A stretch of 64,000 nucleotides of DNA from Glycomyces arizonensis DSM 44726. GTDB taxonomy: Bacteria > Actinomycetota > Actinomycetes > Mycobacteriales > Micromonosporaceae. The notes under the pieces were generated by a model. It had not been told where the DNA came from, made no database searches, and saw nothing but the letters and a program-made list of their open reading frames with translations. Made by a program: the position numbers and the translations under genes. This document shows, piece by piece, positions 48,122 through 55,803 of the stretch (positions are counted from its first letter, which is position 1; each line of letters opens with the position of its first letter). The stretch is from positions 11,376 to 75,375 of the forward strand of contig NZ_AXWO01000021.1 in NCBI RefSeq assembly GCF_000482705.1. Direction: 5' to 3'.

Positions 48122-48135
48122 GGAAAGCGCTCCCA
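48122..48135 (-). promoter_or_regulatory. CebR-like operator before the CBM2 protein gene
   Basis: Minus strand TGGGAGCGCTTTCC, a two-mismatch version of the actinomycete cellulose-repressor consensus TGGGAGCGCTCCCA, 94 bp upstream of the start at 48028 and just downstream of an AT-rich promoter-like stretch. Confidence 0.65.
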
Positions 48136-48486
48136 AGAAATATATTGATGGTTGCCTATATTTAGAGGACTTGTCAAGGTCTTCGCGGTATTTCCGAAAT
48201 GTTTCCGTTGGCAAGCGTTTGATGCGGCGAAGCCGCTCTTGGAGGCGATGAAGCCGACCCCTCGCGAGGCGCGTCGAACCCGGCGGCGGCTCCGTCAATC
48301 TGGCCCCACCCCCACCGTGATGACCAAAATACTCATATGGTCACCATTTACTCTCTTATCTCCGCAATCCATCTAATATGAACTTTTAAGCACTTCTTGA
48401 CTAATTCGTTACTTATAGATATACATGAATGTACCGATTGAGCATTCTCGACAGACCCTGGTTTTCGACCCATCCTCGCAAACCGC

Positions 48487-48500
48487 TGGGAGCGCTCCCG
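48487..48500 (+). promoter_or_regulatory. CebR-like operator before the DUF4360 gene
   Basis: TGGGAGCGCTCCCG, one mismatch from the consensus TGGGAGCGCTCCCA, with a perfect GGGAGCGCTCCC core. It lies 90 bp before the start at 48590. No cebR gene is in the window. Confidence 0.75.
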
Positions 48501-48589
48501 AATTTTGAACACCGGTATTGCCGTCCCCGATCCCTCACCCGCAGTAGAGCAGTCGCCATCGATTGCCCTCAGCCCAGAAAGTGATCCGA

Positions 48590-49249
48590 ATGAAAATACT
48601 CCGAAAGACGCCGCTCCTCGCCGCGGTCGCCCTGGCCGCCCTGGCCGCCCTGGCCGCGGCCATGTTGGCCGGCCCCGCCGCGCAGGCGGACACCGAACTC
48701 GCCGACGCCCCCGGCGGCCGCGTCACCGTCGACGTCGTCACCGTCAACGGCTCCGGCTGCCCGCAAGGCACCGCCGACGCCACCGTCAACGGGGACAACA
48801 CGTCGTTCACCGTGACCTACGACCGCTTCCTGGCGGAGGCCGGGGGCAGCACCGATGTCGTCGATTCCCGCAAGAACTGCCAGATCAACCTGGCCGTGAA
48901 CGTTCCGTCGGGGTTCACCTACGCGATCGCCAGGGCCGACTACCGCGGCTACGGGCACCTCGAATCCGGCGCCACCGGCATGCAGCAGGCGAGCTACTAC
49001 TTCAGCGGAAGCTCCGCGACCACCCGCTCCGCCCACGAGCTGGACGGTCCGTACAACGGCGACTGGCAGTTCACCGATCGAGCCGCCGAATTCGTCTACA
49101 AGCCGTGCGGCGAGCAGCGGAACTTCAACATCAACACCGAACTCCGAGTGAGCGCCGGCGACAACCCCGCCCTGAAGAGCTTCATGACCATGGACTCGAC
49201 CCGTGGAAGCGTCAAGACCGTGTTCCACCTCGCCTGGAAGCGCTGCTGA
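48590..49249 (+). CDS. Secreted DUF4360 protein
   Basis: 219 aa from the ATG at 48590; a GTG-type extension upstream to 48563 is less likely because the signal peptide (MKILRKTPLLAAVALAALAALAAAML) then begins late. After cleavage near PAAQA the whole mature protein is a DUF4360 domain: RVTVDVVTVNGSGCPQGTAD, TSFTVTYDRFLAEAGG, SRKNCQINLAVNVPSGFTYAIARADYRGYGHLESGA, FNINTELRVS. Function is unknown; fungal and bacterial relatives are small extracellular beta-rich proteins. Its CebR-like box ties it to cellulose growth. Confidence 0.92.
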   Translation: MKILRKTPLLAAVALAALAALAAAMLAGPAAQADTELADAPGGRVTVDVVTVNGSGCPQGTADATVNGDNTSFTVTYDRFLAEAGGSTDVVDSRKNCQINLAVNVPSGFTYAIARADYRGYGHLESGATGMQQASYYFSGSSATTRSAHELDGPYNGDWQFTDRAAEFVYKPCGEQRNFNINTELRVSAGDNPALKSFMTMDSTRGSVKTVFHLAWKRC

Positions 49250-49280
49250 GGCAGTCGATCTCCACGCCGACAACGTGATA

Positions 49281-49320
49281 CGGGCCCGCGACCCGGAATT
49301 CGTTCCGGGTGGCGGGCCCG
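49281..49320. terminator. Bidirectional terminator after the DUF4360 gene
   Basis: Stem of 17 bp interrupted by one G-G mismatch around a TTCG tetraloop (49281-49298 with 49303-49320), between convergent reading frames. Confidence 0.85.
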
Positions 49321-49330
49321 CCGCGCGCTA

Positions 49331-49714
49331 TCAGGCGTCGGTGCCGCCCATGCCTCCGGCCGGGCCTCCTTCGCCTCCGGTGGGCGGTTCGCCTCCGCCG
49401 GGGGGCGAGGCTCCGGCGCCGCCTCCGGCCTCTGTGCCCGTGTCGACGCCGACGGTCAGCGAGACGGTGTACCCGCCCGCGGCGTCGCCCGAGACGGTGG
49501 CCAGCTGGCTCTCGCCGCCGTCGTCGCTGAACACGTTGTCGCCGTCGAGCGACACCTGGGCGAGGTTCGCGACGGACGCTTCGTAGCCCTCTTCCGCGTA
49601 CGCCTCGTCGCAGACCTCCTCCGGCAGCGCCACCTGCGAGGTGGCGATCGCGTTGGTGCTGTCCGCGATCGCGTCGGCGTCGGGGTTCCGGAGCCCGCTC
49701 GGCGGGCGTTCCAA
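49331..49714 (-). pseudogene. Orphan coding fragment, possibly the 3' part of a pilin-like secreted protein
   Basis: About 127 codons in this frame with almost exclusively G or C third positions, so the frame looks coding. However there is only a TTG at 49714, no RBS, no signal peptide, and the frame is closed just upstream by a stop inside the terminator of the next gene. The residues DSTNAIATSQVALPEEVC...AEEGYEASVANLAQVSLDGD weakly recall the C-terminal head of type IV pilin-like proteins; the tail is Gly/Pro-rich (SPPGGGEPPTGGEGGPAGG). I read it as a decayed or rearranged gene end; a genuine small protein remains possible. Confidence 0.4.
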
Positions 49715-49718
49715 GACG

Positions 49719-49756
49719 CGTGCGGGGCGCCGTCACGATCGACGGCGCCCCGCACG
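49719..49756 (-). terminator. Terminator downstream of the F5/8C metalloprotease-like gene
   Basis: Perfect 16-bp stem (49719-49734 with 49741-49756) and a 6-nt loop, 16 nt after the stop of the minus-strand gene at 49772. Confidence 0.82.
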
Positions 49757-49771
49757 GCTGTGGAGTTGGAA

Positions 49772-51049
49772 TCAGAGCCCGTAACGGCCCTTCAGATGCC
49801 GCCACCAGTCGCGCAGCATCCACTGGTCGAATTCGGTGATGGTGGCCGAGGAGCCGGCCTTCATGATGAAGCAGCACTGGCCGGTCGGGGTCCAGTCGTA
49901 GAAGTCGTCGAGCCCGAACGTGTGCCCCAGTTCATGCAGGTAGATCGTGATCTGGGACGACCCGAGCGCGCCCGTGAAGTACTCGCTGCCCATGCGCTGG
50001 CCCCAGTCGCCGCCCGCGCCGCCGCCCATGCCCGCGGTCAGCCACAGGCTCTGGTCGTAATGGCGGTCGTAGCCGCCGGGGCAGTTCGGATAGTTGCCGT
50101 CCTGGTGGAAGAACCTCCCGCAGTCCTCGGAGCACTGCGGGGCGTCCTCGCGGATGTCGTTGATGTAGATGTCGACGGAGTCGTCGCTCCACTGCAAGAG
50201 ATCCCGGTCGTAGGCGGCCCAGCCGACGACGTTGACATCGATGTGGTCGAACGGCCAGTCGTTCCAGCCGACGATCTGGTCGAACCACAGCTGGTACTGC
50301 TCTTGGAGCTTGGCCTCGATGCCGTCGCGCAGCGAGGCCGAGACCGACGCCTGCGAGTCCCAGCGGACGCAGTAGTTGATCTTCCCGCCGGTGGCCATGA
50401 CCTGGTCCCAGCCGAAGTTGCGGAAGTCGAGGTTGTAGGTGTCCTCCACGTGCGCCCAGACCTCGTTCAGCGGCTGCACCAGGTTCGAGGGCGGATTCCA
50501 CTCGTTCTGCTGGCCGCTGCCCTCGCCGTAGGCCTTCCATTCGAGGACGCCGACGCTGGCGGCGCCGCTCTGCATGACGGCGCGGAGCGCGGTGGTGGTG
50601 ACCTCGGCGAACTGGACCGAGTTGTACTGGTCGGCGGCGGTCCCGTAGGCGCCGCTGGCGTTCACCGGTTGCCAGGAGCCGTTCGACAGGTATTCGATGT
50701 GCCACGAGGCGGGGACGCGGACGCCGCCGTTGTCGTCGAAGAAGTACAGGTCGGCGGAGGCGACGGTGACCGCCCCACCCCACGTGAGCTGGACCCACTG
50801 GGTGCCCTCTTCGGGCCAGGTGCCCCAGCGGGCGTTCTGCGTGTCGTCGGACTGGGGCGGGTCGATGCCGCCGTTGATCGCGTCGATGCTCTCCCACGGG
50901 GACGTGTAGGACGCCGACGGCGTCGCCGCAGTGGCCACCTGCGCCTGCGCGGCGCCTGCGGTGACGGCCTGGAGCGTCCAGGACAGCCCCGCGGCGAGTA
51001 TCGCGGCGAGCAGGAGCCTCGCCTGCTGGCGTCTTGCGGTTCTCAGCAT
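49772..51049 (-). CDS. Secreted F5/8C (CBM32-like) domain protein with zinc metalloprotease-like HELGH domain
   Basis: 425 aa. Signal peptide to about GAAQAQ; residues 44-174 are an F5/8-type C sugar-binding domain (ASYTSPWESIDAINGGIDPP, YFFDDNGGVRVPASWHIEYL). The rest is a metallopeptidase-like domain with zinc motif HELGHTFGLDDFYD (H372, E373, H376) and a candidate Met-turn CCFIMKAG. No known peptidase family was assigned; the pattern is metzincin-like. It probably acts on plant or microbial wall glycoproteins bound through the lectin-like domain (inference). The binding domain is nearly a copy of the last domain of the neighbouring gene. Confidence 0.85.
   Translation of the reverse strand: MLRTARRQQARLLLAAILAAGLSWTLQAVTAGAAQAQVATAATPSASYTSPWESIDAINGGIDPPQSDDTQNARWGTWPEEGTQWVQLTWGGAVTVASADLYFFDDNGGVRVPASWHIEYLSNGSWQPVNASGAYGTAADQYNSVQFAEVTTTALRAVMQSGAASVGVLEWKAYGEGSGQQNEWNPPSNLVQPLNEVWAHVEDTYNLDFRNFGWDQVMATGGKINYCVRWDSQASVSASLRDGIEAKLQEQYQLWFDQIVGWNDWPFDHIDVNVVGWAAYDRDLLQWSDDSVDIYINDIREDAPQCSEDCGRFFHQDGNYPNCPGGYDRHYDQSLWLTAGMGGGAGGDWGQRMGSEYFTGALGSSQITIYLHELGHTFGLDDFYDWTPTGQCCFIMKAGSSATITEFDQWMLRDWWRHLKGRYGL
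50528..50920 (-). repeat. F5/8C domain copy 1
   Basis: Encodes residues 44-174 of the metalloprotease-like protein. About three quarters of its residues, by eye, match the domain encoded at 51116-51508, including long identical runs such as FDDNGGVRVPASWHIEYLSN. Confidence 0.8.
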
Positions 51050-51112
51050 GGTTTCTCCTTGTGCCGGTTGGAGTTCGGTTGCATTCGGCGTTGACCGCGC
51101 CGACTCGGGAAT

Positions 51113-54100
51113 CTAAGTGAAGACCTTCCATTCCAGGACGCCGACGCTGGCCGCGCCGCTTTGGAGGACGGCCCGGAGACCGGTGGTGGTCACGGCGTCG
51201 AAGTCCACGGAGTTGTACTGGTCGGGCGCGGTCCCGTAGGAGCCGTTCGCGTTCACCGGTTGCCAGGTGCCGTTCGACAGGTATTCGATGTGCCAGGAGG
51301 CGGGCACGCGGACGCCGCCGTTGTCGTCGAAGAAGTACATGTCGGACGAGGTGACGGTCACCGGGCTGGTCCATTCCAACTGGACCCACTGCTCGCCCTC
51401 CTCGGGCCAGGCGCCCCAGCGGGAGTTGGCCGTGTCGTTGGACCGCGGCGGGTCGATGCCGTCGTTGACGGCGGTGATGGTCTCCCACGGCGAGGTGTAG
51501 GACGCCGAGGCGGCGGCCGCGAGGGCGACGTTCTCGGGGCCGGACGAGCCGCCCTCCGCGGTGTAGTAGGCCTGGATCTCCTTGAGGCCGGTGGCGTGCC
51601 CGGCCTGGTGGTCCATGACGACGCGGATCCGCTCGGTGCCGACCTCGTTGAACTTGACCTTGTTGTAGTTGGCGCGCGGGGCGGCCGGGCTCTTGTCCTG
51701 GCCGGGGGCATTCACCCAGTCGGCGCCGTCGTGGTACTCGATCCGGTACGAGGCCGGTGCCGACAGGCCGTTCGCGGTGCGGTCGCGGTAGAAGTACAGG
51801 CGCACCTCGTCGACCAGTTCGGTCCCGTCGAACTCCACCTCGTACCAGTCACTGGTGTTGCCCGATCCGGCGCTGCTCCAGATCGGCGCGTTGACGGTGG
51901 TGCCGTTGACCGCGGCCGCCGCGCTGGTGCCCGAGGCGGCGTGCGAGGCCGAGACGGCGGCGCCCAAGGCGAGGTTCTCCGCGTCGTGCTCCAGGTTGGC
52001 GCCCGCCTTGGCGAACACGTCGACGACGCGGCCGGTGAGCTCGACGTCCTGCGGCGCCGACAGGCCCGCGATGGCCTGGTTGAAGAGGACCTGCCCCCGG
52101 CCGCCGGTCAACTGGACCTGGCCGGTGTCGGGATTCCACACGGCCGGAACGAGGCCGTCGAGGGTGAAGGCCCGCTCGCGCCGATGAAGACCGAATAGCC
52201 CTCGGGCACGCCCGGGTAGGCGGAGCCGGTGCCGGGCCGGTTCCAGGTGATGGTGAGGTCGGCGTTGCGGTAGCGGAGGTTGTTGACGGTGAAGTGGTCC
52301 CAGCCGATGTCGAAGGGGGAGAGCTCCACGGCGTTGTCGGTCCTGGGGCGCAGGCCCATCGCGTCCTCGACGAACGTCCAGATGCTCGAGCCGAGGATCG
52401 TGTGGTGGATCCACGAGCGGAACCCGATGGTCTGCGACTGCGGGTTCCAGTCGGCCCAGAACTCGTTGGAGTCGGGCCAGCGGGTGTCCCCGCCGATATA
52501 GGTGGCCCAGGCGTTCCAGTACAGGAGTTTCTTGTAGCTCTCGACGGTGATCGCGTCGGTGTCGTAATTTCGCAGGACCGAGGAGAAGAGTCGGAACTGG
52601 ACGGTGGAGTTGATCTGGGAGAAGTTGTTCGAGCCCGGGAAGCCCGCGGCGGCGGCCTCGGCCTTGTCGACCTGATTGGCCGTGAAGAAGGGAAACAGCG
52701 GGTACTCGGCCTGATCGGCGAACAGGCGCAGCGCGTCGGTGTAGGGCTCCTCGTTCGGGATGGCGCCCACCGAGAAGGGGTAGTAGTTGTTGATCTCCTT
52801 CCACGGCACGTGCCCGCCCGAGTCGACGTGGACGTGCTCGAACAACTGACGATCGGGATTCCACAGGACTTGGACGATGCTGTTCGCGATCTCCTCGGCC
52901 AGGCCGCGCATCTCGGCGGCCTTCGACCCGTTCCCCAGCAGCTCGTAGGCCTGGGCGGCGGCGAGGGCGCCTGAGTACTGGTAGGCGGATTCGGCGCGGT
53001 CGAGGTTGCCGCTGCGCCAATGAAAGGAGACGGCGTCGGCGTCGTTGCCGGTCATCGCACCCCAGTCGTACTCGATGATGGCGTTGTTGTTGGTGTCGAA
53101 GGTGTCCAGCTGGCCCTTCACGTCCCCCTCGGCATAGCGCGCGAGGTTGGCCACGATCGGGAGCTGCCCGCCGTGGATCTGGTAGGAGCGCCAGGCGGCC
53201 TCGGCGATGTACTGGGTGTAGGAGTTCGACCAGTTCTCCGGGTCGCCGGGATTGTCCATGAAGCGCCCGCCCTCGGAAGACTCGCCGGTGGAGACCCAGG
53301 GGCCGTAGGCGTAGACGGGGTTGCGCAGGTATTTCAGGTCGTCGATGAACATCGGGACGGTCAGCGCGATGGCGTTGTTGTAGCCGGTGACGCCCTCGAT
53401 GGAGGTGGGGAACTGGAAGTCGTTGCCCGGGATGTCGGCGTCGAGGTAGTTGTAGCGCATCAGCCACCAGCGGTAGTAGATGAACTTCTTGATCTCCTCG
53501 TCGGGCACGTCGAAGTAGGGCACGTTCTCGGCCCACCACCGGTTGTAGGTCTGGACCTGCTCGGCGAAGGCCGCCCCGGGCGCGGCGTCGCGGTAGGCGG
53601 CGTACTCGGTGGCCGACTCGGGGATCTCCTCGGCGATCATGCCGAGCTGGACCTTGACCGTGGCCGATTCGCCCGAGCCGAGGGCGAGTTCCCCGGTGAG
53701 CGCGCCGCCCGAGGGGGTGAGCCCGGTGCCCGACAGGCGCGGGAAGACGGTGGTGAGGCGCTCCCCGCGGGAGTTCTGGACGTCGAGGACGCCGGTGAGC
53801 TCCTCGCCGTCGGCCTGCCAGGCGAAGTCGGAGTCGACGCGAATGGGGACGGTGGTCCCGCCGCCGTTGTTCGTGATCGTGAGGTTCGCGACCGCGACGT
53901 TGTTGTGCGTGATGAACTTCTGGACCTCGACGGTCAGGTTCCCGCCGTTGTGGACGCTGGTCCAGTGGCTCGGCATCTGGCGGCGCCGGTTGACGACCTC
54001 GCTGAAGCCGCTCTGGCCGATGCCGACCGTGAACCCGTCGGTGTTGCTGGTGCGGTCGAAGAACGGGTCGTAGTAGGCGAGTTGGCCGCCGAAGCCGATG

Positions 54101-54435
54101 ACGTCGGGGTCGTGGACGCGCATGAGCAGCGCCCGGCCCCTGGTCATGAGCCACTGGTCGCCGGCGGGGTCAACGCCCTCTCGGGCGAGCAGGCGGTCCA
54201 TCCAGAAGTCGGTGCCCTCGGCCTCGGCCTCGTACATGGCCGGCATCATGCCGTCCACCGTGAACGAGGCGGGCTCGGGCGGAACGGGGTCGCCGCCGGT
54301 GAAGGTCGGATACCCGATGGTCTGCTGGGCCAGCGCGGGGCGCGACCCGGTGCCGACCGCGGCGGCGACGACCGGTGCGGCACCGGCCAGCGCGCCCAGT
54401 CGCAGGGCGGCCCTGCGCGAGAAGCGGGAACTCAT
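51113..54435 (-). pseudogene. Frameshifted gene for a large secreted (alpha/alpha)6-barrel glycoside hydrolase-like protein with two F5/8C domains
   Basis: Starts at ATG 54435 with a Tat signal (SRFSRRAALRLGALAG). Frame 1 encodes about 752 residues: an N-terminal beta-sandwich (LLMRVHDPDVIGFGGQLAYYDPFF) and an (alpha/alpha)6 barrel of MGH1/GH63-like type (KKFIYYRWWLMRYNYLDADIPG, IALTVPMFIDDLKYLRNPVYAYGPW, ESAYQYSGALAAAQAYELLG). At 52178-52184 the frame must change by one base; frame 2 then reads ERAFTLDGLVPAVWNPDTGQ and about 350 residues ending in two F5/8C domains (GTSAAAAVNGTT..., ASYTSPWETITAVNDGIDPP...). Unshifted, frame 1 ends in 24 unrelated residues at 52108. One lost base or a sequencing error explains this. 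Possible GH142/GH63 relationship is a guess. Confidence 0.8.
51116..51508 (-). repeat. F5/8C domain copy 2
   Basis: Last domain of the frameshifted hydrolase, the counterpart of the domain at 50528-50920 in the next gene. Suggests domain shuffling or duplication between neighbours. Confidence 0.8.
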
Positions 54436-54488
54436 GACGGCCTGCCTCCGGTGATGAGGAGCCGGGTCGACCGATGCCGTTGCGTCAT
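54432..54488 (-). CDS. 18-codon leader ORF upstream of the frameshifted hydrolase gene
   Basis: Encodes MTQRHRSTRLLITGGRPS; its start follows GGAGGCACGCA and its stop overlaps the hydrolase ATG (ATGA), giving potential translational coupling. A homologous ORF (MTRQHRPTRLLTTGGGPS) precedes the protease gene at 54938 in the same arrangement. Most of the differences change the amino acid, so conservation may be of the RNA rather than the peptide. Confidence 0.45.
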   Translation of the reverse strand: MTQRHRSTRLLITGGRPS

Positions 54489-54547
54489 TGCGTGCCTCCG
54501 AGGGTGCGGGTCGGTGTGGGGTCGGGGGATAGGGACCGAAACAAACC

Positions 54548-54607
54548 GAAAAGGTTTTCTGACACCTTGTAGGCGCTATGGTACGAGTCAGCACTCCATA
54601 GTGTCAA
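54548..54607 (-). promoter_or_regulatory. Promoter plus GAAAACCTTTTC operator for the frameshifted hydrolase gene
   Basis: Minus strand TTGACA (54602-54607), 18-nt spacer, TACCAT (54578-54583), then 18 nt downstream the palindrome GAAAACCTTTTC (54548-54559). The plus-strand set at 54773-54831 has the same order and almost the same spacing. Confidence 0.65.
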
Positions 54608-54772
54608 TGCATAGACCTGAATCAATATTGATCGCGACCGGATTTATCGATCCACCTCGTCGCGGGCGGTGCGGTCAGACTGTGGCGGCGCGCCGTCTCG
54701 GCCGCGCTGCCGGTGAACCCGCCATGGCACCCGCTGGATCTATCCGGATTTGTATTGATTCCGGTCGATCCA

Positions 54773-54831
54773 TTGACACGGCGGAACTCGGGCTCTTACG
54801 ATGTCCCGTACAGCATTTCGAAAACCTTTTC
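54773..54831 (+). promoter_or_regulatory. Promoter plus GAAAACCTTTTC operator for the zinc protease-like gene
   Basis: TTGACA (54773-54778), 18-nt spacer, TACGAT (54797-54802), then 17 nt downstream GAAAACCTTTTC (54820-54831). A mirrored equivalent drives the divergent gene. Confidence 0.65.
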
Positions 54832-54884
54832 TGACAGTTTCGGATGCTCCCGGCCTTACCTGCCGACATTCCCGGAGGTATGAA

Positions 54885-54941
54885 ATGACGCGACAACATC
54901 GGCCGACCCGGCTCCTCACCACCGGAGGCGGCCCATCATGA
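54885..54941 (+). CDS. 18-codon leader ORF upstream of the zinc protease-like gene
   Basis: Encodes MTRQHRPTRLLTTGGGPS with GGAGGT 5 nt before its ATG; its stop overlaps the protease ATG (ATGA). A two-codon frame (ATG AAA TGA) begins 5 nt earlier. Counterpart of the leader ORF at 54432-54488. Confidence 0.45.
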   Translation: MTRQHRPTRLLTTGGGPS

Positions 54942-55639
54942 GCTCCCACTTCCCGCGCAGGACCGCGCTTCGCCTGGCCGGCACCGTGCCGGCCGTGGCG
55001 CTCGGCTCCGTGGCGTTCGCGGACGCCGCCCAGGCCGCCCCGCCGACCGGCACGGTCCGGGTGTACTGGCTCAGGCCCACGGACGTGCCCTACGACCAGC
55101 GGTACCCGGACGGCATCACCGCCGTCATGCGGGAATCGCAGCGCTACTACCGGCAGGAACTGGGCGTGACGTTCACGCTCAACGACCCGGTGGTGGAGGT
55201 CGTGGCCGGAGACCACGACGCGAGCTGGTACGAGAACACCCCCAACGGCGGCGACCGGTACTGGTGGGTGGTGTTCAACATGCAGCAGGAGTTGATGGCC
55301 AAGCTCGGCCTCAACGCACCGGACCGCCGCTGGATCAATGTCGGCGAGATCAGCGCCGAGAAGGAGGGCGTCTCCGGCGGCGGTGGCGGCGGCGGCTGGG
55401 TGATCCTCTCGGGCCACGACGCCGACGGCGCGGCGGGCCTCGGCGGCGACATGAACCGCTGGTACGGCGGCATGGTCCACGAGTTGGGCCACGCCCTCGG
55501 GCTTCCCGACTCCACGTACACCGACGGCACGCCGATGTCGGCGTCGTTCTACAGCTACCCGAACTGCCACTTCAACGACCAGCAGAAGAACGGCATCCTC
55601 AACGGCCCGTACGGCGACTTCCTGTCCAGTACGCCGTAG
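54938..55639 (+). CDS. Small secreted zinc metalloprotease-like protein
   Basis: 233 aa with a Tat signal (HFPRRTALRLAGTVPAVALG, cleavage near AQAAP). A single domain with the zinc motif VHELGHALGLPDS (H181, E182, H185) and downstream GTPMSASFYSYP as the likely Met-turn region. Peptidase family not recognised; it is related in motif to the HELGH domain encoded at 49772. Shares promoter architecture with the divergent glycosidase, so the two are probably co-induced and may attack a glycoprotein together (inference). Confidence 0.85.
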   Translation: MSSHFPRRTALRLAGTVPAVALGSVAFADAAQAAPPTGTVRVYWLRPTDVPYDQRYPDGITAVMRESQRYYRQELGVTFTLNDPVVEVVAGDHDASWYENTPNGGDRYWWVVFNMQQELMAKLGLNAPDRRWINVGEISAEKEGVSGGGGGGGWVILSGHDADGAAGLGGDMNRWYGGMVHELGHALGLPDSTYTDGTPMSASFYSYPNCHFNDQQKNGILNGPYGDFLSSTP

Positions 55640-55656
55640 GCGCGGCCGCACTCTGA

Positions 55657-55731
55657 TACGGACCCGCATCTCCAAGGGCGCCGGTGACCCCTGCGATGAC
55701 AGGGGCACCGGCCGGGAGGCGCGGGTCCGTA
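55657..55731. terminator. Nested 75-nt hairpin between convergent genes
   Basis: Outer perfect 11-bp stem (55657-55667 with 55721-55731) encloses an inner stem of 13 bp with one bulged A (55680-55693 with 55700-55712) and a CGATGA loop. Acts as terminator for the protease gene and probably for the Nudix gene on the other strand. Confidence 0.75.
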
Positions 55732-55803
55732 CTGATTGGGCAGAACTCGGAAGCCTTCCGCCGCTGTGCCGATTCGCGGTCGCCCGCTCGCGCGAACTTC
55801 CCG

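Larger units (their letters stand above)
48029..48589. other. 561-bp AT-rich divergent intergenic region
   Basis: No gene seen. It separates two divergent secreted-protein genes, is markedly AT-rich from about 48140 to 48480, and holds a CebR-like box near each end (48122-48135 and 48487-48500). A minus-strand TTGACA lies at about 48172-48177. The rest shows no other structure I can name. Confidence 0.6.
54436..54937. other. 502-bp divergent intergenic region with mirrored control elements
   Basis: Contains two outward-facing promoter, operator and leader-ORF sets listed separately (minus set 54432-54607, plus set 54773-54941). The middle (about 54610-54770) has no feature I can name beyond fragments resembling the promoter flanks. 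Confidence 0.65.

Noticed and set aside
48140-48480. AT-rich stretch considered as a horizontally acquired island or replication origin
   Set aside because: It is short, gene-free, bounded by regulatory boxes and lacks DnaA-box clusters; a promoter region explains it.
49932-51488. Minus-strand frame joining the two F5/8C genes in a third reading frame
   Set aside because: Translation is Arg/Gly-rich and lacks domain motifs; both real genes are read in other frames.
50528-51508. Repeated sequence considered as an insertion element or CRISPR-like array
   Set aside because: The repeat is coding for F5/8C domains, with no inverted ends, transposase or spacers.
52178-52184. Programmed -1 ribosomal frameshift signal
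   Set aside because: No X XXY YYZ slippery heptamer and no obvious downstream pseudoknot; a lost base is simpler.
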